Source: Beroe forskalii (lineage: Eukaryota > Ctenophora > Nuda > Beroida > Beroidae). Taken from it: a stretch of DNA of 64,000 bases. The stretch is from positions 1 through 64,000 of the forward strand of contig WFMF01000015.1 of assembly GCA_011033025.1 (NCBI GenBank), read 5' to 3'. The notes below the pieces were generated by a model. That model had not been told where the DNA came from, ran no database searches, and worked only from the letters and a program-made list of their open reading frames with translations. The translations under genes were made by a program, and so were the position numbers. This document shows, piece by piece, positions 11,566 to 24,364 of this stretch; the first letter of the stretch is position 1, and each line of letters starts with the position of its first letter.

Positions 11566-12320
11566 TTAATAATAATAATAATAATAATAAACTATGGTGG
11601 CTTAAAGACAGCAACGAAAGAAGTTAAAACTAACCCTTTATGCACAGCTGTCTATTAGAGCTTAAAAGAAACATTTAAATCAAAATTTCAAAAAAACATG
11701 CAAAGGCATGTTGATTCAAAGCATCATAATCAAAATGTTCTCTAATGTATATTTGATTAATTTTCAATTGGTTGTAATATTAAAACTTTTCTTGAATAAA
11801 AAGGTCTTAAGTTTGTTCTTAAAAATCCCAATATCAGTACATTCTTTAAGTTCAGATGGGAGTTTGTTCCAAAGAGTAGGTGCACTAGAAGTGAAAGATT
11901 GATTACCAGCAGCTGATTTAAATGAAGTCTGTTTAAGTGTTGGAGTGCGACTTCCACTGATGTTGTTGTATTGCAATGTATCAGACAAATAGGATGGAGC
12001 AAGACTATTCAAGCATTTGAATGTTAACAAAATAACCTTGAATTCGATTCTCTCCTGAACTCTTAGCCAATGCAACTCTTGAAGATGGTCATTGACGGAT
12101 TCAGTTTTCTTGAGTCCAAGGAGGATCCTACAAGCACGATTTTGTATCATCTGTAGTTGCTTCATGTTACTTGAACTGATCCCATAATACAAAGAATTGC
12201 AGTAATCAAGACTGGAGAGGAGTCTAAATATAGCACAAGTCACCACCTGCTTACCTGATGAGGATGATTTTAGTTTATTAAGAATTGCTAAATCCAGTTC
12301 TACAGTAATATGTTACTATG
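11566..12320 (-). mobile_element. 5'-truncated CR1/L2-like LINE, end of reverse transcriptase ORF
   Basis: The minus-strand frame 12246-11764 encodes the conserved C-terminal part of a non-LTR reverse transcriptase ORF2: LDYCNSLYYGI, then MIQNRACRILLGL, LQELHWLRVQERIEFK, LAPSYLSDTLQ and APTLWNKLPSELK, in the order usual for CR1/L2/Rex-type LINEs. The coding frame can be followed weakly upstream to about 12310 but the catalytic domains and endonuclease are absent. A short 3' UTR ends in a (TTA)n tail at 11566-11591, as typical for this clade. A second, shorter copy of the 3' end lies at about 62878-62985. Confidence 0.85.
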
Positions 12321-12580
12321 CCTAAATCATCTACAGCCAAATTTGAACTATCTATTTATGGAACAATATTTTCTTTATCGGATTTTGCCAAGGTTTGATA
12401 AATTTTGCGGATATGATTTTGTGCGGCTATATTATGTTTTCTGGCTCTAATAGCAGTAAACGGGCTATAATTCTCCTGACACATAACACGGGTTTATGAA
12501 TAATTGTTAATATCCGGTCAGGTGAAGTACTGTCATCACCCTGATTAACACCTCACCGCACACACAAAACCCTGGCGTTT

Positions 12581-12623
12581 GTAGCTCATCAACTTGACAC
12601 TCTGAGTCATGGTGATGACATCA
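12581..12623. repeat. paired TGACGTCA element (35-bp pitch), diverged
   Basis: GTAGCTCATCAACTTGAC at 12581 and GATGACATCAC with the 8-mer at 12616. Both palindromes have decayed but the 35-bp pitch and the ATCAAC context are kept. Confidence 0.5.
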
Positions 12624-13094
12624 CTCAGAACCACCTTTACTTGGCGATGTAAGCACGCAAAAACACGTGTGTAAAGTGTGTATCGTGTCGTATTATAGAA
12701 CACTGACGTCTTATATATAGCCTGGTGTGTACGATATATAGCCTGATGCGGTACGAACACATCAACTCACTCTCTTGAAGAGTTAAGATCATGCCGACAT
12801 CAACTGACTCTCTTAGAAAACTTATCATGTCCATGATGACGTATCTTCTGCATTCTCCTGGTCCTCTGTGCGCAGCAATACCACTGTGAGTACATTGTAT
12901 CACTGTACCACAGAGAACAAAGTAAGTACATTGTTGCGGGTGTAAGCTGTGAGCAGAGTATCCATTTCACACGAATGTATACACAGTACTCGGGTGTATA
13001 TTGACACATTTACGACAATCCCAGTGATGCTCTTGCAATTCACATTCTTACGCTAATATCGCACTACAAGAAGAGAAGAAGCATGCTGCTGCAC

Positions 13095-13137
13095 TGACGT
13101 CATCATCAAAGCTTAAAGTGGTGATTTGATGACGCAG
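13095..13137. repeat. paired TGACGTCA element (35-bp pitch)
   Basis: TGACGTCATCATC at 13095 and TGACGCAG at 13130. Confidence 0.55.
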
Positions 13138-14101
13138 TCTCCCCCGTGACCTCTCCACACTGAATTATCTCAAAGTTGACAACGTATTTATCCAACTCTA
13201 GTAGAGTAGTATTCTACTCTCGGAATGTGACACATCAGATCTTCTACACATTCCTTAGTTTACACATGCTACGCCCTTGACATTCTATACACACCACAGA
13301 AAAGTGCCTAGCGGCATCAGAGTAGGTACGTGTCCCTACGATGTTTGCAATAGAGCTACATACATATGATTGCAGTACCATAATTTGTTTGCGCACAAGT
13401 GCATTAAATCAAAAAGAAAACATAATAAGAGCCATAATAAGCTAGTTGTCACTCACCGGGCCCCCTGCTGATTCTGCACAGAACATATGTCTCATTTGGC
13501 GCAGGAGTAAGTTTTTAGATCCCCGAGTGACATCCGACAAGTGTAACTATCTGGGTTCTGGGGAAAGAAACAAGTGCCACCTACTCATTAGTTATTGCAG
13601 TTATTCATGCCATGTTCATTGTTCATCGGAAGTAAATATCATGGAAATGCTCATCTCTGTCAATTGAGGTTTCATTGCCGGGTTCATCACTGGTTTTATC
13701 AGTCATACCGTGATGTGGCATCTAATAACCCGTAACCTGACACCCCTGTAAACCTGTAAAACTGCATTCTAGTAATCTAGTGACGTCCAGCACACTCGAT
13801 TACAAGGCCTTTTGACGTCACATTGCTGTCACAGCCCTGTCACGAGAGAGAGGTCCTAGTTTAATTGTTAGTGTACTATTGACTTGTTATAAGTCAATGT
13901 GTGAATCTAAGGCGTTTCAAACACAGCAAATCAGCCATTTAATTATCTGAAAATCACATCATTCTCAGACGCCTACCTCTCGTTTCAAGCCTTGCCTTAT
14001 AATTGGCATATTTTGCAAATGTAGTGATTACTGGATCAGCACATCAGCATGCTCCCCCAGTCACGTATTCCTTGTTACCTCACGTTGTTTTGAATGCGGT
14101 G

Positions 14102-14144
14102 TGACGTCATCAACTCACCTTCTAGAACCATAATAATGACGTCA
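14102..14144. repeat. paired TGACGTCA element, best-preserved copy
   Basis: Two exact TGACGTCATCAA sequences start at 14102 and 14137, 35 bp apart, separated by CTCACCTTCTAGAACCATAA. Confidence 0.7.
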
Positions 14145-15970
14145 TCAATGTGAGCATTGTGATCTATTTGAGTACATCTCTTCTTAGAAGTTAATGGAGA
14201 GAGAATGAGGCTGGGAGACGCAATGAAATTATGTGAAATTTACTATCTCAATTGCTCGCGATCACATGACTCGGTATATGCACACTCCCCCATGCCTCTG
14301 AGATCTTTTAATCTCAATCCTTAAGTAGAAGTTGTGACGCCTGCCGCTTGTTGAACAATCCTCTCATACAACAATCCTTGCACATATATACTATTCTCTA
14401 ATGAATTACTCTTCATGTCACTAAGCTTTCAGTACACATGATATAGCATACATTAGGAGTTAGCTTTTTGTTGTCATGCCAACCAATATATAAGTGCCTT
14501 CTTCAGACCAAATTACTGAGCTTACTTTAGGGCTCTGCTCTGAAATATTTTGTTTCTTTTCCAGGTCACAAATCCATTTTTTAATTTGTTACATATTTTA
14601 AGAAACCATTGTTTGCATCGTTTTGGACCGTTTTAGCATCAAATGCAAGCATGAGAGAATATGATATGGATTTTAAGCCTTTGGTACGTTAGCACATATT
14701 TACATGCTGCAGCAGTCTACATTTTGTATAATATAAGTGATAAATGCACGGTTATAACAGTGTGATCAGATTACAAATTCTCTTACGATTTTGTTCTGAT
14801 ACTTTCACACGAAGCGTACGTATTAAACTCGCGGCGTTTGTAATCGCTGAAAGTTTTAATGGGCCCGCATGCTAAGTTTTGGCGGTGCAAGTCACAATAC
14901 CGTGCTCCGTATTTTAGAACATTCGCCGGGCAGAATTGTCGACAATTTCACAAATTCTCTGAGCACGTTACTCGCTTAGGTCTATGTTAGTTTGTTATGG
15001 TTATTTGACATCATAACACAGCACTATGAGAACATCTTTATTTTGCAACAGTTTCCTTAGAATCATTGTTTCATGCACTTTGTGCGTGATCTTATGATTG
15101 TGATTTTAACCATTTTTCTCCTCCGTTGCCAGTTAGCAATGTTGGATAAATGTTTTAAAACAGAATATTATTGTTGTTTTCTTGTGTGGCTGCACTACTT
15201 ACTCAAATGCTCTTGTTAGCGCAACTTCCGGCCCTTTGTGATGCAATGTTTGAATTAGCGCTGTGTTTTTCCCGAACGTTTTTAACTATCCAGCTATAAT
15301 AAATTGCCGTCATTTTCCGGACATTCTGACTACACAATCTTCTCAAGTACATGTTGTTTAGTCACACACAATTCCTTAGATCCACCACCACGAGCTTACT
15401 TAATGAATATGTGTTTGTTATGTGCGCTGGAGCTCTGACATGCAATCTCCTCCTCCTTGCAGCTCCAATTCAATCACTGATATATGTTTACAATTCTCCT
15501 TCCATGCACAACGTTTTGAACTATTAGTATTGAGAGCATATATACTGCACTTGCTATTGTCAGGAGTCTGTCAATTTCTCTCAAACATAATAATATTACT
15601 TTTAAAATGTAGTAATTTGTCTCTCTCCGATTTCAGTGTTTTCCTCATGGCATATTTCTCCTGTCCTTCTGTTGTCGCCAGCCATTTCGATAATGAACGT
15701 GTCCCCTGTTGCATACTACTTGACAAAACATACCGTAGCTTCTGTCTCATTTCACTCATCCGCAAAACATTCATCATATGCAGTATATGCCGTGTTACCC
15801 ACAGCACTGAGCAACCAATCAGCACACGGTATCATAACAATAATACTCGCTGATTGGACAATTTGCAGCGTACTTTGGGTAAAATGATATTCCGTCGGTG
15901 TTATGTTTTGATCGACACGCCGTTTTATTTGTTTTGTGCCGCAGATAACGTGCTCTTCGCCGGCTGTTTA
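14145..15970. other. intergenic or upstream region
   Basis: No supported gene. An open frame at 15422-15853 has no motif. CCAATCAGC at about 15810 and the reverse GCTGATTGG at about 15842 form an inverted pair of CCAAT boxes 330 bp upstream of the coiled-coil ORF and could belong to its promoter. Confidence 0.4.
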
Positions 15971-15982
15971 ATACTTTCATAC

Positions 15983-16082
15983 AATTTGAACTGTGTTTCA
16001 TATATATTCTAATCTGCATTTGATACAGTTTGAACTGCGATTCATACAATTTAAACTGCGTTCCTTACAATGTAAACTGCGT
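15983..16082. repeat. 21-bp tandem repeat upstream of the coiled-coil ORF
   Basis: Four copies of TACAATTTGAACTGCG; the AACTGC cores start at 15989, 16033, 16054 and 16075, that is, steps of about 21 bp with one unit lost. Confidence 0.7.
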
Positions 16083-16173
16083 GTTAGTAGTTTATTACCA
16101 AGCTCTGAGATTAATAATCTTACCCTATAATTGCAGCTCGTATCACTAAGAACCCCCATGATCCTCGCCTGAC

Positions 16174-17529
16174 ATGCCCAAAGTCGGACATGCCACCATA
16201 TTCGAGTACAAGTCCCGGATCACGGACTTGGAGAGCGAAGTGTCCACCCTCAAACGTCGTCTGGAGGAGCTCCGGAGGGCTAAGATGCAGGCGTTCTACA
16301 AGCAGCCTGTCATGACCAGACGGTGCTCTAAACCTGACATCTCAGTGGATCCTACACCCCCTCCTCCCCCCACGCTAGTCAGCAACTCACCGGACATCAC
16401 CGCCGAACTTACTCAGAAAATAGCGCGGCTACAGGGTGAGCTGGAAGCTGCTGAGATGAAGTATACCCGAGATACAGGGGAGCTGCAAGATAAGATCAAA
16501 GCACTGCAGGAGGAGTTGCTGAGAGTGAGAGAAGCACACCAGGGGGAGATGGAGGCTCTGAACAAGGAGCACTTCGCCTCTCTGGAGATGCTGAAGAAGA
16601 GTCACACTGAGGAGTTAGCTCTGTATGAGGAGACCCTAGGACGGGACAGGGAAGCTAGGGTAGCTGCTGAGAATGAGTTGAGTGAGTATAAGGGCCAGCT
16701 GAGGCCCAGCTCCCTACAGATGCCAGATATTGAGCAGCTGAAGAAGGAGCTGTCCCGGCTCCAGAGAGCTTATGAGGAACTGAAACTGCAGCATGAGCAG
16801 GAGGTATCCGCTCTGGAGCACCGGATTGGGGAGTTGCTGGCGGACATAGCTGCCAGCAACGAGAAGTCCAAGAGGAGGTTCCAGCTGATACCGGACAGGG
16901 CGTACATCGTCAAAACCTCCAGTCCGAGTGTCTCGAACAGCAGCATCGGCTCAGGATCAGACAAGAAATCGAACTTTGTTTCCGTGAACTCAGCGAAGAA
17001 CAGTGCTGGTAACCCCGCTAGATCGATGAGCTGCCCGGAGAGCAGCAGGGTCGCTAAGAAACCAAGCTCTTCTAGCCCAGACTCTGCGCCTAAGACACCT
17101 AACCCTTCCTCAGATAGCACCCACAAACTCGAAACCATCCCCCGGACCGGTGCTGTTACCTTCTCCAAGAACTCGCCCCCGCCCCGACCCAAGTCCTGCG
17201 TGGCCCGAAAACCCGCCACCCTGCAGCCTGCGGAGCGGGTCTCCCTCTGTCGCCCTAAGTCCTGCTGGGGCGACAGGAAGTGTGGGGGAGGTGGGGCGGG
17301 CTTCAAACGCAGCCCTACGGCAGGAAGACAGAAGTTCACCAGGGTCACGAGTAAGATAGACTCAGGGCTTGTAGCTGATAACCCTGGGCCCTTGTTCCCA
17401 GAGTGTGGCTCCAAGTATAAACCCGTCAGGAAAGGGTCGCTGGGGTCTCCGGTTCCGCCTTGGCAGATCCCTAGCAACGGTGTTGCTAAGAGCAACCGGA
17501 ATGTGGGGTCGCGTAGCAACGGGTTATAG
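16174..17529 (+). CDS. coiled-coil protein with basic Ser/Pro-rich tail
   Basis: Open frame of 451 codons, starting MPKVGHATIFEYKSRITDLE and ending at TAG 17527. Residues about 10-35 and 80-240 are long heptad-type helices rich in E, K and L (SEVSTLKRRLEELRRAK; ELTQKIARLQGELEAAEMKY; PDIEQLKKELSRLQRAYEEL). Residues about 240-451 are low-complexity, rich in S, P, K and R, with repeated PKSC and KPSSS motifs. This layout suits a cytoskeletal or microtubule-associated adaptor, but I do not recognise the family. Codon use is GC-richer than the surroundings, as in the other real genes here. An acceptor-like TATAATTGCAG at 16126-16136 suggests a noncoding or coding upstream exon, so the start is provisional. 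Confidence 0.85.
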   Translation: MPKVGHATIFEYKSRITDLESEVSTLKRRLEELRRAKMQAFYKQPVMTRRCSKPDISVDPTPPPPPTLVSNSPDITAELTQKIARLQGELEAAEMKYTRDTGELQDKIKALQEELLRVREAHQGEMEALNKEHFASLEMLKKSHTEELALYEETLGRDREARVAAENELSEYKGQLRPSSLQMPDIEQLKKELSRLQRAYEELKLQHEQEVSALEHRIGELLADIAASNEKSKRRFQLIPDRAYIVKTSSPSVSNSSIGSGSDKKSNFVSVNSAKNSAGNPARSMSCPESSRVAKKPSSSSPDSAPKTPNPSSDSTHKLETIPRTGAVTFSKNSPPPRPKSCVARKPATLQPAERVSLCRPKSCWGDRKCGGGGAGFKRSPTAGRQKFTRVTSKIDSGLVADNPGPLFPECGSKYKPVRKGSLGSPVPPWQIPSNGVAKSNRNVGSRSNGL

Positions 17530-20115
17530 CAACAGCTATATTCCAGTGAATTTCATGTCCACAGTACTACATTAGTATTGAATACGTTAACTTTCTTCGA
17601 ATGCTTGAAGTAAAACTCACCATAGTAAAACAACTTTATTACTATCTATCGGTTCTAATAACGTAATAGCGTAATAAGATGAGATTACGGACTACAGAGT
17701 GCATTTCGTGCTACATTATTTTTATACGTATATAATGTCAAATATCATACGTGATGGCAAATATTATCTCATTGGTACAAACGTTTAACGTACTAAAGAG
17801 AACTTTATTGTGTTTTGAATGTATTTGAAGATAAAATCCTTTTTGAATGTTTTAAATTTTCTTTATGAGGTTCTGCGATTTTCCTGTCTATACAGTATAC
17901 AGGAGTACAGGCCTTTGAATTTACCATCCTCATGAATATGATGAACAATGGGTATTGAATTCTGTAAGAGCAGAGGACCATTAATGATTGTAAGAGCAGA
18001 GGACCATTAATGATTGCACTAAAATGCACTGAAATACACAGAATGTATTGAAATGAAATACCTACTGTATATAAGTCTTCTAAGGTTCTAGAAGTGCACA
18101 GAGCTGTTTGTTGTACAGCGGAAATTCCATAAACAAAATTGTTCATGTATGATTTAGAATTGATGATCACATAGTAAGAACTGCCGTAACTTCATATAAC
18201 GGGTGATGAAAAATAATCTGGACAAAATTCGAGCTGTGCTACCGAATCAACTTCGTCTCGTCGGTGGTCGCAGAGTTCTCACAGTTCTTCAGGTAAAGAG
18301 GTATTAATTTGTTATATAAACCCAACTTTAAGCTGTTACGGTGAGAAGGGTTGAGTTTGTTCTGCAATGGCAGCGAAATGCTGAACGATGCCAGTTTTAT
18401 CTGTTTCTGTTAGCAATAACTCGTATATTTGTAATTATCAACCTCTTTTATCATATGATCCAGAAGAAAAGATTTGCGTATTAACGTACTATCGTTTTTA
18501 AATTCAGTATGTAGAGTAATTGACGTGCTGCGGTCTCAGTTGAGGTCACGTGTTCAATGTAAGATTGTATGTATATTACATGGCTCGTAGTTGTAAGTCT
18601 ACAGCGTAAAGTCTTCGGTAGATTTATAACTATTTGCCATTCTAAAGCTCTTTCCTTTTCATCAAGTTGGCAATGTAGGCGTACAAATATGCTGGAAAAT
18701 GGCATGCCTCCCACTTTTACAGAGACTGAAGTTAACATTCCATACTTACACACTTGAATATCACAACACATTGTACTTTAGACATTACAACTCCCACAGT
18801 GTGGTGAGATATATCCAATCAGCAGCCAGATATTTAGCATCGACCAATCAGCGATCAGGACTCACAAGACAAAGTGCGGAGGCTGTTCCAGTATTGGTGT
18901 GCTGGGATGAGCTGTCGCTTACCTAATTACCTAATAGTTAGGAGAAACCAGGTCGATGGAATGTTGTTACTTCTTGTACTGCCAGTTGTTATTACAAGTC
19001 GAGAGTATGGCTTCCCGCATTGTAAACTCAATCTGGCTTCACTGTGGGCAGAATATTTCCCCATCCCAATCGCTCTTTGTTTTACATAAGGTGAGATTAG
19101 AAATGAAAAAGTTTTGAAAGAGCCCGAAAATGTTTGAACATGTATAATATACATACTTATACTGTGGTAACCATGGTAACAACGATAACCATGGTAATAG
19201 GAATGCACAGAATGTCTCTGCGCGTCCGCGCGCGTCATAACTCATGATGCCTGTCCGTGCGACAACTCTTCAAAAATCACGAATAAATAATAATGTCGCT
19301 GTACGTTGTCACAAAGTAAAACTTGGATGACTGACGAAGGCCATGGACTTTGGAAAAAGCAGTTAAGTAAAAAAGTAAGTACCTGGTTTCGCATGGCCGT
19401 GAAGTATTAGTATTCAGGTATACCATATCCATGTAATGGGTATGCCTAGCTAGTAGCTGTGTACACACTGAAGTGGGCGCTGTCTGCAGACTATTATCCA
19501 ATCTTATACTAATATGCATGGCACGTGACCAAAATTAGCCAATGAACGTCGCTGTTTCATCAGTAGAGTGCAACGATTTTGCTATTAGTACTTCAGTGTA
19601 TGATGAGTAATTACTTAATTAGATCATGACGGTGGTGTATATACATACATATATACTAAAGTACGCGAGGTTACTGCATGCTGAAAGTGAATAAAAATAA
19701 TGAAAATGTTTATATCCATTATCAGGAGATACATTGACATCTATTGTCTTGATAGCTCAAGTAACTACACTCGACACTTGCTTCAAACTTATCACACTTG
19801 TCACACCCAATACTCTAGAGATCAGAGACTGTACCCTCTGCAATGTCACCAGGTACTGCGTTCAATAAATTAGTCCAGGTCTAACTATAGGTCTATTTCC
19901 CTAATTAATCTTCCCCTTTAGGAATTAGAGCAGCGATTTTAATTAAATAGCTTCCCATTTTCCAAGAAGCTTATTGTACAGGGCGCGTCCTGGATGCTTT
20001 ATTAGGGCTCTACAATTTGGTGATTCTAAGCCTCAAAGCTATGCTACATGTCTTTCATCTTTTCATATCTCCCCATAGCCGGATCGAATGATTTTCATTT
20101 GGGACACCAATACAT
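17530..20115. other. intergenic, short repeats only
   Basis: Contains a 26-bp tandem duplication at 17963-18014 (GTAAGAGCAGAGGACCATTA) and two CCAATCAGC motifs at 18815 and 18844. No gene recognised and no clear polyadenylation signal close to the end of the coiled-coil ORF. Confidence 0.5.
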
Positions 20116-20121
20116 CTAATA

Positions 20122-20708
20122 GGGGGGGGGGTTTCACTGTCCCAATAGTCCCAAACTCAAGAAAAAGTGGATTGGGACAATTGGGACAAATGGGACATTT
20201 GGAACAAATGGGACAATTGGGACAAATGGGACAAAGGAAATAGAACAAGTGGGACCCAAAAAAGTGAATGTAGACTGGGACATTTGGGACAAATGGGACA
20301 AATGGGACAGAGAAAATGGAACAAATGGGACTCAAAAAAGTGAATGCGGACTGGGACAATTGAGACATTTGGGACATTTGGGACAAATGGGACAAATGGG
20401 ACAGAGAAAATGGAACAAATGGGACTCAAAAAAGTGAATGGGGACTGGTACATTTGGGAAAAAATGACAGAGACAAACACAACCAAAATATGTACCTACT
20501 TAGTATACTAGTATGAATATAACATTCATTTCAATGATAGAAAATCTTGAATCAATGTAAAAAATGATAAATGACTGATTTTTTTAACTTTTTGTTTGTC
20601 CCAAATGTCCCAGTTGTCCCAATTGTCCCAAAAACCAGTCCCAAACTCAAAAAAAGTAAATTGGGACAGGGACAATTGGGACAAAAGGGACAGTGAAACT
20701 CCCTCCAA
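20122..20708. mobile_element. TIR element filled with GGGACAAAT satellite
   Basis: GTTTCACTGTCCC at 20131-20143 is matched in inverse by GGGACAGTGAAAC at 20687-20699; the flanks give G-rich and CTCCCTCC ends next to TA. Inside, dozens of TTGGGACAAATGGGACA-type units fill 20150-20460, and reverse-oriented TGTCCCAAATGTCCC units fill 20600-20640. A 30-bp block (TCCCAAACTCAA..., then TTGGGACA) is repeated near each end. The short open frames over the satellite are artefacts of its period. Confidence 0.7.
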
Positions 20709-20814
20709 TAGGGATACCAAAACCAAGTATGACAGTAAATTAAGGTATTATATACTATGTCCCGTATAAGTTCGTATATTTTAAAGTTACATTTTCATTC
20801 TAAAAAATTGACTT

Positions 20815-21110
20815 ATGGACAAATTTCACACATCATTTCAGAGCAAAATGATGAACATTTATGGTAAATTAACTTCTATAACCGTTGTTATCGACACAAC
20901 TTGTCCATCGCCTCGACTTAAGGCCTCAAATGAGCAAAATTACCCCTTTGTAGTTTCTTTTTTGAATCCCCACATTACAGCTCGTTCCAGGAGAGTCATA
21001 GTGGTAAACGGCTATTGTTTTCCATTGAAGATGTTCCTTGTGAGTGTCAGCCATAGCCAGAAATCAACGGGAGTCAAATCTTGGGAGTAGGGAGGCCACA
21101 CGAAGATGTG
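20815..21110 (-). pseudogene. decayed Tc1/mariner-like transposase fragment
   Basis: Read on the minus strand, 21100-21020 encodes VWPPYSQDLTPVDFWLW followed by LTLTRNIFNGKQ. This matches the well-known WPPxSPDLxPxDxxLW block that surrounds the second catalytic Asp/Glu region in IS630/Tc1/mariner transposases. The frame is broken by several stops downstream (in-frame stop just after NGKQ), so the gene is dead. The larger flanking region to 21480 and 22320-22700 may be further remains of the same element but shows no alignable motif to me. Confidence 0.5.
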
Positions 21111-21486
21111 TTTCCTTACTGCTCTCCATCGAAAATGCATGTCAATAATGGCTCGATTTTAAGAGCCATTTGAGGTGTTCTACTAACTTGCATGAACCAT
21201 GACGACTTCAGCATGTGTTTCTACATCAGCTGACGCAAAACCACGACAGATAATCATAGTGAATATGCCCATTTACCTTGTTGTGGGGCCATTTTGTTGA
21301 ATAATTAAGGAAAATGGAGATTTTGGGGCTAAAAGCGCCTCAAAACCATGACTTCAATAGGGTGTTAACCGACTTCCAAGAGGCTGAACAGTGTCCCTGT
21401 TAAACGTCCAAAATTATTGATGCCAATTCTGGGATATCCCATGACTGTAAAACCATGATTTGCCGGGAAACAAACTTAAGGTAATA

Positions 21487-22307
21487 CACTCAGTTTTTTT
21501 TATAAGAAACTGTCTATAAGAAACTTAGCCTAGGATTTCCGAAAATTTAAGAAACTTAGCCTAGAATTTCGGAAAAATTAAGAAACTTCACTGATTTACA
21601 ATTAAGAAATTAAGAAACTTCTAGCCTAGAATTTTGAAATTTGTGTATAAAATCCTATTGCAACTGAAATTCTTTTAACATGATACGTCTGGCTTCTGGG
21701 GGCTGCGCCCCCAGACCCCCATTTTTTGATTGTGAACATTCCGAAACTAATCTAGTACTTCTATTGAACTTCTATTACAGTATTACACTGGATATTGTGA
21801 TAATTGATCATAATATAGAATAGAAATTTAGAAAATGAATCTTTCATGATTTTTCGGTTTAAAGTAACATGCCAGATACTAAAGCACAAAACAGAAATTT
21901 AGAAATTGTTGTTGCGACAGGACACTATTACAGTTCCATATCTATTTCCAAAAGTTCCAAGCATTATAGGATTTAGATATTATCTAAATTTCAAAATTTC
22001 AAACTTTTTGGAAGAACATTTGATGAAGATCCTGAACATTATTGTATACAGCTGCAAATCTTTTAAGATAGGTAAATGCTTAAAAGTGTAAAATTTAACT
22101 GAAAATATCAGAAGGTTCGATTCTAATCCTCAACTACAGTCTACACAGTAGGTTCCTATGTTGGAAATTTCGTAGACATTTTTCGTACGGTATGTCGGTA
22201 TGTAGAATTAAGAAACCGATTAAGAAACTTTTAGGCTCAAAATCGTGAAAAAATAAGAAACTTGTAGCCTAGGATTTCAATAAGTTTCTTATAAAAAAAA
22301 CTGAGTG
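21487..22307. mobile_element. 821-bp TA-flanked TIR element
   Basis: Left end CACTCAGTTTTTTTTATAAG is mirrored at the right end by CTTATAAAAAAAACTGAGTG, an inverted repeat of about 25 bp. TA dinucleotides flank both ends (21485-21486 and 22308-22309). Interior short repeats of AGCCTAGGATTTC and TAAGAAACTT occur near both ends. Non-autonomous; lies beside the mariner-like transposase fragment, which could be from a related element. Confidence 0.85.
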
Positions 22308-22319
22308 TATGCGCTATTC

Positions 22320-24364
22320 TCTAAGCACGCCCCTGCAGGCTGCGAACTAGGCCTTCCTCTGCTTGTCTTTCAATCAGATTTTGCCTCATGGGCTTCCATC
22401 AGTATTCTCAGACGAACAATCGTAGAAATTTTCAGCTCCAATGAATGATGTTTGGTTGATGTTTTTTGAAGTTACGGGAGCTGGGTTATTTGAAATGAGG
22501 TTTGCACACTTTTCACCTCAGCTTCTTTGATCGATGATTCCCGTCGTTTCCGCTGTCATGAGCAGTTCTATGGTCACAGATTATTTCGCTGATACACTGG
22601 AGAGTACCAAGGGTAGGTAAAATTTTGGTGTGGTATCCAGGTTGCTTCCTGGACGACCATTGAATCTTTCAAAGTGATGACCTCAAATGCACGTTTCAAT
22701 AACATGTATTGTTCACACTTCCAGTCAACGTGAAGAAATATGGACTCAAACTTCTGAAAACCAAATCAGGCCAAGATATGCCTAAATGTTCATCTATTTA
22801 CTCCAATCTACAGAACCATTTAGGGTTTCATCTCTATTGCAGTAGATGCAGAGTGTATTTAAAATTTACGAACTTTAACGGGACACACTATATTTGATAT
22901 CGAAGGAGTTGAGATACATATCATATTTTACGAGGTACAGCCGAGTTCAATATGCATCGAGACGATGGCCTGTAAATACCGTGGTCTTTCCACATAATTA
23001 ACTGTATAACATAGCGAGCAGAAATTTTGTAATGTATTTCATGTATCCGAAAAGAGAATAGCTTCATCCATCCACATCTGTCATCTTCAAAATTTGTTAA
23101 GGGACAGAAAAGGGGGAGATGTGCACGTTGCCCGTTACGTCCACATCCCCACACTGCTTCACTCAACCGCGAGTTGCGAATTGACGTCATCTGTAGTGTC
23201 GTTGATGTAAAGCGCGAAAATATTTTGATCGTACAAACTTTTCATTTTTCGCGCGGATATCGCGCGCGTTAATGCATGCAATATATAATGCATGATATGC
23301 ATGCCGCATGTTCAATAAGTTGAATATTGTAGCTGGATCGATATTGTAGCTGGAAAATTAACGTTCGGATATTTTATCAGCTATGGATCCATGTGTCGGT
23401 ATCTCCAGCAGTTGACCAAAGAGAAGAGCACAGCACCCGATGGTCGTTAGAGTTTGCTCCTTATTTGCGATATCGGCTGTGACTGCCGACCGGCCCTCTC
23501 ATTCATGGAGAGTTGCAGTTTCAATTGTTGGTCAATGTTCATATGTGTGTTGTGTGTGCACATGGATTGATCGATGAAAACTTGTAGAAATACCGAAATT
23601 ACAAAAGAATTGCTTGTCATTATCAATCCCTTCATACATCGATCAATGCATGTGCACACAGTACCTAGGGATCGTTCACATTTAATCAATTTTTGGCCAC
23701 TTTCAACCTCCCTCCCTCCCCCTTGTAATGAAAAGTATTAATCAAAGCCACCTCCTTCTTGAAGTTGAATTTTTTTCTGAGAAAAGTTGCTTTTGAGTCG
23801 GTTCTCTGAAAAAATGCCAATAAATAACGGCGATCGTGGCAAAAATTATAGAAATTGTGTCAAAAGTTGAATATTTTTAACCACCGAAACCGAAACCCCT
23901 TCCCCTTCCCGTAATTATTTGAAAACACACACCCCTCCCTCTAGCTGATTGATTACGTAATATGTCAATGTGAAGATCCCATACCGCGAATCGGCCCCTC
24001 TTCCAATTTAGGGCCAAAGACCTCCACCATTCTCCACTACTGAACGACCGTTCGCTGCTAAAAAAGCTTTAGTAATCCTAGAAAGCTAGAAAAAGTTTAT
24101 GTCAAAATGATACCATTCTGCTGAAGTATGTGGATTGAAAATATTTGAATACAGAAAATATTTGAATACAGAAAATTTCAGGAAAAAAAAACCTTTGCAG
24201 GGGTTCAACATCTGTCAAATTCAATGTTCCTAGTGTCTATTTCTACTTGTCTATAATAGTCTAACGTTGTCAAGACCTGAAGATGCGATGTAGTCAGGAT
24301 ATCCAGAACCCTCTTTTGCACGCTGTGCGTCGCTTTCCGTCGTTCCTCTCAAAAGAGCATCTGG
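22320..24364. other. intergenic, no gene seen
   Basis: No supportable coding exon. A TGACGTCA at 23182 is unpaired. Around 23253-23315 there are overlapping short palindromes (CGCGCG, ATGCAT, GCATGC). Confidence 0.45.

Noticed and set aside
15422..15853. 143-codon open frame upstream of the coiled-coil gene
   Set aside because: No ATG at its start, no motif, and AT-rich random composition.
16770..17519. 249-codon frame opposite the coiled-coil ORF
   Set aside because: It is the antisense shadow of a codon-biased real gene; the plus strand has the coiled-coil heptads.
20063..20486. Overlapping minus-strand frames rich in CPICPNCP and SQMSQ
   Set aside because: Direct translation of the GGGACAAAT satellite.
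22320..22700. Possible N-terminal part of the mariner-like transposase
   Set aside because: Minus-strand frames give only vague similarity with many stops; not enough to call.
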